This document shows, in pieces, positions 50,718 to 64,000 of a stretch of 64,000 bases of DNA (the first letter of the stretch is position 1; each line of letters opens with the position of its first letter). The notes below the pieces were generated by a model that saw only the letters and a program-made list of their open reading frames with translations, made no database searches and was not told where the DNA came from. The position numbers and the translations under genes are program-made. Source of the stretch: Prinia subflava (lineage: Eukaryota; Chordata; Aves; Passeriformes; Cisticolidae); NCBI RefSeq assembly GCF_021018805.1, contig NC_086251.1, forward strand, positions 19,263,098-19,327,097. The letters run 5' to 3'.

Positions 50718-50728
50718 GAACTAATTCA
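50607..50728 (+). repeat. LRP5: Imperfect tandem duplication spanning the exon 9 acceptor
   Basis: Copy 1 (50607-50665) and copy 2 (50669-50728) both run from CACTAATAT through a T/G-rich tract to AAGGAACTAATTCA. The offset is 62-63 bp. Copy 2 contains the real acceptor and the first 11 bases of exon 9; copy 1 is a decoy with the same acceptor text. The T/G-rich middles differ by several changes. Confidence 0.85.
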
Positions 50729-51007
50729 TGCGCAGAGAACAATGGAGGCTGCAGCCATCTGTGTTTCTTTACACCCCAGGAGGCCAGGTGTGCCTGTCCC
50801 ATTGGCCTTGAGCTCTTGAGTGACATGAAGACTTGCATCATTCCTGAAGCCTTCTTAGTTTTCACAAGCAGAGCAGCAATTCATAGGATTTCCCTTGAAA
50901 CCAATAATAATGATGTTGCTATTCCTCTTACTGGAGTCAAGGAAGCATCTGCTCTGGATTTTGATGTCTCTGATAACAGAATCTATTGGACTGATGTTAG
51001 TTTGAAG
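50718..51007 (+). CDS. LRP5: LRP5 exon 9: EGF repeat 2 and start of propeller 3
   Basis: The 290-bp exon completes the Gly codon (G-TNSC...) and ends on codon AAG before gtatta. Its first part has six cysteines in EGF spacing: [36 protein letters not shown]. This is the EGF-like repeat that packs against propeller 2. The second part, from [20 protein letters not shown] to IYWTDVSLK, opens propeller 3, one of the two propellers that contact DKK1 in this family (known for LRP5/6). [20 protein letters not shown] is essentially the LRP5 sequence. The start is set by the TTTTTTTAAG acceptor at 50717, because the duplicate acceptor at 50654 would give an in-frame stop. Confidence 0.96.
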
Positions 51008-53031
51008 GTATTACTGACGTGTGAATTCCTTGACTATAAAGCCACAGAGCAGTTCCTTTGATCTAACAAAGGTCTCTGTTACATGATCTGTCCTGCAGTT
51101 GCCAGTGTTGTCATTGAATTGCGTCCAAGGAGACCCTTGGAGATGAAGACAGTTGCATTGCTGAGTGCACAGTAGGGTGACAGGCATCTTCCTGCTTCAA
51201 ATAAAAACCCAGAGTGGCGTCTGCTCATACCAAATGCCTCAGTCTTGGATGCTGGATGTGTTGCATCCATATATGTATCTGTTGTAGGAAAGCTGATTTT
51301 ATGTCAGAGTAGAGTGATTTAAACATTGAGCTCAGCAGCCCCCTGAGTTTTCTGTCCTCTTCCAGTTTTGACTTGAAAGGCAATTGCACTCAGTATTAAC
51401 ATTTGACAAGTGGACTTTGGACTGTTTCCTGTTAGTCTGTAGCTCCAGCTTGGCACAGAAAAAGCCAGGGAACTTGTCCAGTCTCCTCCACACTGTGTTG
51501 AGGGCTCACCTGCCCCCAGTTCTATCTCAGTGTGTTCCCCAGAATGCATTTCCTGTGATGTTTGGTACGCATTCACATGCACGCTAAACTGAGGCTGGAG
51601 CTCTTCATCAGTGTTACTTTGCCTTTTGAAGTGAGCTAACTATATGGTAGGAAATGACAGATTCACTTCACTGGAACTAAATTATTCTATTTAGACTCTT
51701 AATAGGATTTCCAAGAGCAATCAGAGTTTGCTTGCCAATGTGCTCAAGCCATAACGTGGCAAAGGTCACTTTTGGAGCCTGCAGGGCTCGGGCGGTTTCT
51801 GTAGCCTCTCTGTGAAGACCAATGAGGGCTGTGCTTCGGTGTTAACAGTGCTGCTTGTGGCGTGGATGCCATTCCTTCAGGAGGAGTGCCAATGTAATAA
51901 ATTAGTGTAGTGTAGACACAGTTACTAAATAAATCTCACACAAGCACCTGGAGAGCAGGAGTTATGGACATCTTAATCATTTGTACTGGAAAGCATATTA
52001 CTTCAGCTGCATCAGTGCACAGAACTCAGTCTCACTTCGTGCCGGACTGGAAAACATTTTACTTGTTTGTTACCTCCTGAATTTTCCAGCATACTGTATC
52101 TTCATATACATACCCAGTATCTTCCAGCACCTCTGGGTTCTCATTCCCCTTGTCCCCCACATCTAGCTGCTTAGGAGCAAGTATTATAATTTCAGAGCTT
52201 GCAGTCAGCTCCCGTTTCTTCAGAGACTGCCACTTCCCTGATCTCCACTTGCCTCTGGTTAAAGGAGGACACATTTTCAAAAACTACATGATGTGATTTC
52301 AGGGTTTGACATTTACCTTTAAAAGCATAAAATGTCTCTGACCCTTACACATTCATTCATTCCTACTGATTTCTTAATAATTTGATACATTCATGTATCA
52401 AATTATTAAGAAATCAATAGCAGAAATATTGGCGGTCATGCAGACTGGAGTACTCAGTGTTGATAAGCAAGGATGGGTATTTGGTCCTGGAATTTACCTG
52501 GGCATTATTTCAGTGCTGTTAGGAGTGACTTAATATGTGTGCAGTCCTTGCCCTATGACTTATTTTGGTGAGTGTGCATAACTAAAATGTAGATGGGATA
52601 AAGGTGCTCCGGGTGACTGATTATGAGAAACCATTTAATTTAGATGCCACTGAGATGTGTTTCTGAGACTTAAAACATTACAGCGAATTAAATAATTTTT
52701 ATAAACAGCTTCTCATGGGCAAATAGAAGAGAGGAAGGGGGGTTAAGGAAGAATCTGCAGCTACCTACTGTTTTCTGAAAATCATGTCCTTTTCAGATGT
52801 CTTGGTCTGGCCATCAGAAACCACTAGCTTTCTGAAAATTCAGATGTTTTTCTGCTGAGAATTTCTCTGTCGTTTTTGGTAATAGAAATTAGTTGTTTAA
52901 AAAGTAACAGTGACTGGGAGGTTTTTGTACTAATTTCTTTTTGTACACCAAACTTCATGATATTTATCCTTTTTTATTTATTACTGGGATATCCATAAGC
53001 ACTGTAATATTTTTACACCATTGTTTTCCAG
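51008..53031 (+). other. LRP5: LRP5 intron 9 (2,024 bp)
   Basis: This is a phase-0 GT-AG intron. The notable content is a near-perfect palindrome at 52367-52416. No CR1 was recognised. The open frames inside show no domain. Confidence 0.92.
52367..52416. repeat. Palindrome, 24-bp perfect arms, 2-nt loop
   Basis: Left arm 52367-52390 and right arm 52393-52416 are exact reverse complements, separated by TC. Pairing continues outward for four more base pairs after one mismatch. The arms are AT-rich (…TTAATAATTTGATACAT). Confidence 0.95.
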
Positions 53032-53258
53032 ACCATAAGCCGAGCTTTCATGAATGGGAGCTCTGTTGAACATGTGATTGAGTTTGGGCTAGATTATCCA
53101 GAGGGAATGGCTGTAGACTGGATGGGAAAGAACCTCTACTGGGCAGATACTGGAACCAATCGCATCGAAGTCGCCCGCCTGGATGGGCAGTATAGGCAGG
53201 TCCTTGTGTGGAAGGACTTGGACAACCCAAGGTCTCTGGCTCTGGATCCCACCAAAGG
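53032..53258 (+). CDS. LRP5: LRP5 exon 10: propeller 3 blades
   Basis: The 227-bp exon starts in frame after ttgttttccag with [20 protein letters not shown] and ends with GG before gtaagg, leaving a split Gly. It contains a YWTD-type strand in the variant form [17 protein letters not shown], and a second blade ending in [22 protein letters not shown] is a glycosylation sequon. The YWAD variant and the [10 protein letters not shown] stretch fit propeller 3 of LRP5. Confidence 0.97.
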
Positions 53259-53804
<546 letters not shown>

Positions 53805-53822
53805 TAGTAGAGTAATTGAATA

Positions 53823-53863
53823 ATATGAAATTTGAACAATATGATATGAAATTTGAACAATAT
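53823..53863 (+). repeat. 21-bp tandem duplication
   Basis: The unit atatgaaatttgaacaatat plus one spacer base occurs twice, exactly, with a period of 21 bp. Confidence 0.95.
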
Positions 53864-54435
53864 AACTGATAGTAAATCTGTGTGTGTATTTTCTTATAGA
53901 AGGAAATGGAGGGTTAAGTGTTTGAGAAAATTTTAAAAGCCTTCATAAATTAATAACCATATGATGATTTATAATGGTGGTGAGATAAGATGTCATTTCT
54001 CTCTATTGGTGTGAAACTGTCTGTGTTGTACCAAAGCACAGATAGCCTCCAAATTCTTAAAGTTAGGACAATTTACAAGTTCATTGTAAATCATCCCTGA
54101 CATTTAGCCTAGACACTAATATTCTGTTGAAGTACTATCTCCTATTTCTAACTTTAGACCAGTTGTATTAGTTCTAAACCAAAATACTTCTTGCATTTCA
54201 TGGAGGCTGAAAGGTTGTGCAGCTACTTCTGCAGGGTATGTTTCAGATACAACGTTCAGATACAACATTCTCATGTTTTCCATTGGAGTTTAATTTATAC
54301 ATACAAGGGATGTGCTCTGATTGACAATATACATGATTTCACTGCAACTAGGTTTTTTGTTTGTTTTTTTAATCTGTGAAAAGATATTTTTAGATAGTTT
54401 CTTTAAGGTGTTATTCTGTGTGCGTATCTTCAGAA

Positions 54436-54800
54436 TTCTGGGATTCTGGAATCACTCCATTGTAGAAGGCCACCAGGGTGGTCAGGCTCGATTTGCCCTT
54501 AGTGAAGCTGTGCTGGCTGTGTCAGGTCATCCCTTTGTCTTGCACATGCCTTAGCATTGTATCCATGAGGATCTGTTCCATGATATTCCTCTCCCAGAGG
54601 TGAGGCTCACGGGTCTGTAGTTCCCTGGGCCCTCCTTTTAAAAACAGGAATGATGTTTCCCTTTTTTCCAGTCACTGTCAACTTCATGGCTTTTCAAATA
54701 CGGTGGAGAGTGGTTTGCCAACCTCATCAGCCAGTTGCATCAGGCTGTGATGCATCCCATCAGGCCCCATAGACTTGTGCACATTCACTTTTATACTGTA
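54436..54800 (-). mobile_element. CR1 LINE fragment, reverse-transcriptase N-terminal region, antisense, broken
   Basis: Read on the - strand it translates in interrupted frames to blocks such as PLSTVFEK, GPGNYRPVSLTS, and SLRANRA..PPWWPSTME. These correspond to the start of the CR1 reverse-transcriptase domain (family pattern GNITPIFKKG...DPGNYRPVSLTS...FTKGKSCLTNL). Multiple stops make it inactive. It is an internal piece without a 3' tail. Confidence 0.85.
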
Positions 54801-56011
54801 CTGTGTCTTTGTAGTCTGCAGATTATAAGGACTCAGGCAGACTTGTTACAAGTGGGCTCATCAGTTAAGGGATGAGTAAAGCACTCTGAAGTGAATGAGT
54901 GGATGCTGCTCCCAGCTTAATCTTGGACATTATAAACAGCAGGGGGAAAAAAAATCACACTTTTTAGAGATTTTCTTTCATCTGCTATGAAAATTCAATT
55001 ATACGGCTTATCTGCTTCCTTCAAAAGAGTCTTTCTCCTGAATTCATCACTGTGGACCAGAATTGCTCTGAGAAGTACCTGAGAGCGTGCAGGATATCTG
55101 TACCCCTAACTCTGAGAATTTACATGCGTAGAAGTGCCGTGGGAAGGTTGTCTCTATATTTAGGTCTGGTGGCTTATAAGAAAGTGGCCTCACGTTCTGA
55201 TTTATGGTTATTTTATTCTTTCTCAAGTCTTGGTGAAATGGAAAGTAGAGCAGAGGAAGAAAAGTGAGGTGTTCTGTAGAGTAGCATTAGAAGTTTGAGA
55301 CAGGGGGAGATGGTGCTGCTAAAGGTTACATCTTCTTTGATGGCAGAGATTCAAAGAGGTTTATGCTTGAAAATGTTCAGGAAGGTGGTTTCAAGTAAGA
55401 CTTTATCTACTTCAGTAATGCATCTCTGTCAGAGACCATCCTCTAGAAGGTGTTAAATCTGTTGTAGATGTTGCTAACTGAGCCACTGAGTGTGGGAGTA
55501 TTGAGATTTCTGCCAAACAAATGGTTTCCTAAACTCCTGGGATAGCTGTATGTTAAATTGCACTGGAAAAGATTTGTTTCTTGAGTGAAGCACCATAATT
55601 TCTCGTAGCATTTTCTCTGTGAATCTCAAGTTTGTTGTTGCTTTCATGCATATTAATGCACTTTTTTATTTGCCTAAGTAATTACTGGAGCTGGTAGCAT
55701 TTAGGATATGTTTTTCAATGTCTGTTCAGGTTGATCAGCATGAGACATATGAAGTAGTCATTATTTAGATTACAATAGACTGCCATAGTTTCAAATTGCT
55801 CTGTAGGCAAGAGGGTATCAAGGTATTGCTTTTGAGTTCAACTGTTTGTTACCTCTTGAGCAGATACTAGTTAATAAAGAATCCCATGATGCTGGTTTGG
55901 AAAATTAAGTTTTATTTTAAAAAGAAGGAAAATATTTTTCTGCATGCCAGTCAAACTCTTCATGTTATGCCACAGGAATTGTCCTTCAGTTGGTTATCCT
56001 TGTTTTTGCAG

Positions 56012-56335
56012 GACAAGAACGAGAAATCATAGCAGATGATCTACCTCATCCATTTGGATTAACCCAGTACAGTGACTACATCTACTGGACAGACTGGAAT
56101 CTCCACAGCATAGAAAGAGCAGACAAGACCAGTGGGAAGAACAGGACGCTTATTCAGGGCCATCTGGATTTTGTGATGGATATATTGGTCTTCCATTCTT
56201 CTCGTCAGGACGGCTTGAATGATTGTGTGCAGAATAATGGCCACTGTGGTCACTTGTGCCTTGCCATCCCAAATGGATTTAGGTGTGGCTGTGCTGCTCA
56301 TTACACCTTGGATCCCAACAGCAGGAACTGTAGTT
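56012..56335 (+). CDS. LRP5: LRP5 exon 12: end of propeller 3 and EGF repeat 3
   Basis: The 324-bp exon completes Gly after tgtttttgcag, encodes 107 codons, and leaves one T before gtaagc. [20 protein letters not shown] leads to [20 protein letters not shown], the closing blade of propeller 3. Then [15 protein letters not shown] begins EGF repeat 3, whose six cysteines are [39 protein letters not shown] and NCS are potential glycosylation sites. The open frame would run past the donor for 34 residues into intron 12 before a stop at 56437, so intron retention would give a truncated product. Confidence 0.97.
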
Positions 56336-57143
56336 GTAAGCCTTTTTATTTACTACTGTTTTCTTCAGTGCTTGTGGCTTCCAGGTGCAAAAGGAATGGG
56401 GTCCTAAGTGTGTTTCAAAGCTTCTGGCTTTTAAACTGATCTTTGAGTATGAGGACAGGGTATGGAATTTTATATCCATTTTTGTGACATGTACTAGGCA
56501 GGAAGATTTGTATTTCAAGTCCTAGAAATGACAGCGCTGTCAAGTCTGGTCTTTCTTGTTTTACCAGAAGTGCTTTCTAGGTGATTCAGCTGTGTGAGTG
56601 AAGCTTTCCCACTCCTTACCTAAGTGTGTATGTAGGTGGGTGGAAAAGAAATTACCAAAAAAAAAGTCTTTTTCTCTTACATGCTTGAAAAAGTCAGCTA
56701 GAATAACAGTCAGTAAAGTAGTCTTAACTCCTAAGTAGTCTGCCCAAGTTGCAGATGCACTTGAAATACATATAAATTTGTTATCTCCCTGCATGTGATA
56801 TTATGAACCTGCCAGTTGACTGGTTGCCCAACAGGAACTTAATTTTCCAGGAAAAATGACACATGAATAAGAAATGGGTGCATAGTAGCATATAAGGCAA
56901 TTTTAACTGAATGAAAGGGTAAGTTTTTGAAAAGCAGGTCTTGCGGATTTAATCTGATCTCCTTCTATAACTATAGAAAGAAACATTTCAACTTTATAGC
57001 AAAAATCTCCAGTTATGAGTTATTTAATTTTCATTGTGAATATTAATGTCTCTGTGTGACTTTGTTCTAAAAAATTTCTTTCTTCTGGGGATATATTTTT
57101 GGGAATTGTGATTTCTCATGCATTCTGTTTTGGCTTGTTTCAG
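56336..57143 (+). other. LRP5: LRP5 intron 12 (808 bp)
   Basis: This is a phase-1 GT-AG intron (gtaagc donor, gcttgtttcag acceptor). No repeat was recognised. Confidence 0.93.
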
Positions 57144-57346
57144 CCCCGGCCAGTTTCCTGCTCTTTAGCCAGAAATCTGCCATCAGCAGGATGATACCTG
57201 ATGATCAGCAAAGCCCAGATATCATCCTCCCTATGCATGGTCTGAGAAACGTCAAGGCTATTGATTATGATCCCTTAGATAAATTGATCTACTGGGTGGA
57301 TGGACGCCAGAATATTATAAAAAGAGCCAAAGATGATGGCACCCAG
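57144..57346 (+). CDS. LRP5: LRP5 exon 13: start of propeller 4, with GC splice donor
   Basis: The 203-bp exon starts with CC, completing a Ser codon with the T of exon 12, and ends on CAG (Gln) before gcaagt. It encodes [20 protein letters not shown], then [19 protein letters not shown] and KRAKDDGTQ, the first blade of propeller 4. YWVD is the expected variant here. The donor is CAG|gcaagt, a non-canonical GC donor with otherwise perfect U1 complementarity. The nearest GT, 4 nt downstream, would shift the frame. Compared with human LRP5 from memory, it has one extra Ile in QNIIKR. Confidence 0.95.
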
Positions 57347-57641
57347 GCAAGTGTACATTTTGTATATAGTTTTGTGTCAGTCTTTTTGTGTGCTTTTACT
57401 TTATACTTGACCTTCCTCTTCTATCTGCCACACCAAGGAATCATCACTGTCAACTGCTCTTGTCAGCACTTACTCATGGATATTCTGTTTGTGTATGAGA
57501 ATTACTGAATGTTTTTAGAATTGTGTTTTTAGGGGCTTCTAAACCGTCAGGTGGGTAAACCATGCTTTCTGTGCAATCAGTGTTCTTCAGCCAGTCATCA
57601 GAATAATTGTTGGAAATCGTTGCCCGTGTGTTGTCTTGCAG
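57347..57641 (+). other. LRP5: LRP5 intron 13 (295 bp), GC-AG type
   Basis: The intron begins gcaagt and ends ttgtcttgcag. Its phase is 0. It is the only non-GT donor among the ten introns whose donor site lies in the window next to a recognised exon. Confidence 0.9.
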
Positions 57642-57853
57642 CCCTTCACTGTCATGAGTACCCCAAACCAAAGCCAGAACCCGGAGAAGCAGCCACACGA
57701 CCTGAGCATTGATATCTACAGCCATACCTTGTACTGGACCTGTGAGGCCACAAACTCCATCAATGTGCACCGGCTGAACGGGGAATCCATCGGGATGGTG
57801 CTGCGAGGGGACCACGACCGGCCCAGGGCCATCGTGGTGAACGCAGAGCGAGG
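57642..57853 (+). CDS. LRP5: LRP5 exon 14: propeller 4 blades
   Basis: The 212-bp exon starts on a codon boundary with [17 protein letters not shown] and ends in a split Gly (NAERG) before gtgagc. It contains [20 protein letters not shown], in which YWTC replaces YWTD as in this blade of LRP5/6, then [17 protein letters not shown] and [12 protein letters not shown]. The N-terminal 17 residues form the least conserved loop and seem one residue longer than the human loop as I remember it. GC content is higher than in the surrounding introns. Confidence 0.96.
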
Positions 57854-62386
<4,533 letters not shown>

Positions 62387-62596
62387 GTGCCAACCGCGTG
62401 ACCCTGGAGGACTCCAACATTCTTCAGCCCATGGGACTCACTGTGCTGGGAAATCACCTGTATTGGATTGATCGGCAGCAGCAGATGATTGAGAGAGTGG
62501 AGAAAGTGAATGGGTACAAAAGGACCAGAATTCAAGGCCGCATTGCTCACCTAACAGGCATTCATGCTGTGGAAGAGCTTGATATGGAAGAATTCT
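62387..62596 (+). CDS. LRP5: LRP5 exon 16: last blade of propeller 4
   Basis: The 210-bp exon completes Gly ([21 protein letters not shown]) and ends EEF plus one T before gtgagt. [18 protein letters not shown] is the closing blade, and [20 protein letters not shown] leads to EGF repeat 4, which should start in the next exon. No cysteine-rich exon was found between 62597 and 64000, so the next exon lies beyond the window. The phase-1 ending is consistent with the SAHPC-type start of the next LRP5 exon. Confidence 0.97.
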
Positions 62597-64000
62597 GTGA
62601 GTTTCAGTATCTGATGTCTTGTCCATTGCATCTCAAAATCCTCATCCAGCTGAATATTGTAATCATGTTGCCTGTGGGCTTCAGATAAGTCATGGAACGA
62701 GATCAACTTGACCAGTCAGGATTGCAGGAGAGGAGGAGAAACAAATTCTCCTTCTTGTCGAGGGGACTATTGCTGCACAGCTGGAACATGTGATATTGTG
62801 GCACTGAGTTACCTGCCTTGTACAAGCTCACATGACATGATTGTAAAAGAGAATACAAAATCACAAACAAAATGTGGGAAACAGAGGTCTCATTGTTGCC
62901 TGTGATGAGTTGTCTTATATAGGGAGGGTACATTTGTGTATAATGCTTTAATTTTCAGAAGAAGTGATTCAACTTCACAACAAACACGTACATTAGTGTC
63001 TGTGATGGCTGGAAGTATTTTTGAACTTGTGTATGTGGGTAAGCTGTTACAAATCAGGTAACATAAGCATTTAAACTGTAGTAGGTTCTATGGGGTAATC
63101 ATGACCCAGAGGTTCTTTTTTTCTTTCACAATACCCAGCTTTTATTCTTCTGTGCCACTTCACACATTTCACATATATTGGTGTATTTCAAAGGTAATAC
63201 TGACTGAAGCAAAAAGATTTTTTTTTCTTTAATTCTCAACAGTGTTAAAAAAGAGATTTGCTTTCACTCCATGTGTTTATTTAAGACGGGGAAAAAGAAT
63301 GATCTTTTGCAGCTGAAAAATTTCTGCATAGGTGATTTCTATTACAACAGTGGAATAAATATACATATGCACAGGCAGGTATATATGCATGCACTTCTGT
63401 GACCAACTCATGCCTCAAACACTGTATTAAACTAATAAATTTGTTAAAGGTAGAAAGCAGGTTGCTGAGAAGCCTGGCCAGTTGGAAAACAACTTTTGCA
63501 GAGAAATTATGGTATCTATACAATTTCTTGTTCCTGAGAGCAGGAAAGAATGCACTGTTCAGCAGCATCACAAATAACACAGGCTGTGGCCCCACAGGCT
63601 GCTGCAGCAGATGCTCAGCCTGAATAAGCAGGCAAGAGACTGAGTCTCTTCTGACTCTGTTGGGCTGGGGTCATCAGAAGTGACCTCCCATCTCTGTACC
63701 TGTATCATATCCACCTAATGTTCACTAAAAATTGTTCTTTCAGGACCTCTCAGTGCTTCTGGGTAACTGATTGGGAACACAAATGCGTAGCTTCCTGTCT
63801 TTAAACAAAGATCCAAAAATATTTGTGCCTATGTTGCAGTTTTGTGAGGAACAGGGAAGTTTAGGCACTAAATATTAAGAGCTCTTTAAAGGAGAAATCT
63901 TAGGGTTTTGCAGGTTGGCATTCTGCAGTAACATGTTATTTCTTGATGCCTACCGTAGAAATGCAGGTGGGGTATCTAGGTAAGATGTAAATGCAGCCTT
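62597..64000 (+). other. LRP5: LRP5 intron 16, 5' part (3' end outside window)
   Basis: The donor is gtgagt. No EGF-like exon or repeat family was recognised to the edge of the window. There is a minor alternating AT/GC patch near 63355-63395. Confidence 0.85.

Noticed and set aside
62597..64000. A next LRP5 exon (EGF repeat 4) within the right edge
   Set aside because: No six-cysteine EGF pattern with flanking splice sites was found on the + strand. The cysteine-bearing frame at 62708-62905 has neither the spacing nor an acceptor.

Overview
The window is vertebrate nuclear DNA, most likely from a bird. It contains the middle of one multi-exon gene on the + strand, LRP5 (low-density lipoprotein receptor-related protein 5, a Wnt co-receptor). 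Eleven coding exons were found at 12306-12702, 13181-13352, 49052-49268, 50718-51007, 53032-53258, 53570-53754, 56012-56335, 57144-57346, 57642-57853, 59705-59895 and 62387-62596. By comparison with the human gene, recalled from memory, they correspond to exons 6-16. Joined, they give 2,628 nt with no stop or frameshift: 2 nt completing a split codon, 875 codons, then 1 nt of the next codon. Start codon, signal peptide, propeller 1, the fourth EGF repeat, the LDLR-A repeats, the membrane segment and the cytoplasmic PPPSP tail lie outside the window.

The encoded product is YWTD propeller 2 (exons 6-8), EGF repeat 2 (start of exon 9), propeller 3 (exons 9-12), EGF repeat 3 (end of exon 12) and propeller 4 (exons 13-16). 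The paralogue LRP6 is excluded by LRP5-type residues such as [13 protein letters not shown] in exon 15 and the [11 protein letters not shown] and [17 protein letters not shown] stretches in exon 9.

Layout: 1-12305 is the 3' part of intron 5. Exons 6 and 7 lie close together, then comes a 35.7-kb intron 7 (13353-49051), more than half the window. Exons 8-16 follow within 13.5 kb, and intron 16 runs off the right edge. No other protein-coding gene, tRNA, rRNA or CRISPR array was found. The remaining open reading frames have no recognisable domains, or are shadows of CR1 repeats.

The bird call rests on the interspersed repeats: nearly all recognisable ones are CR1 non-LTR retrotransposon fragments (3' tails, endonuclease pieces and reverse-transcriptase pieces) at low density. 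No mammalian Alu, B1 or L1-type repeat was seen. The species cannot be named from this.

The most useful observations are: a GC-AG intron (intron 13); a roughly 63-bp tandem duplication that copies the exon 9 splice acceptor and creates a decoy acceptor leading to a stop codon; a pair of about 200-bp repeats in intron 7, about 90% identical in the core and not recognised as CR1; a 24-bp-arm near-perfect palindrome in intron 9; and a strong antisense bias of the longer CR1 fragments. I did not find a convincing undescribed biological system.
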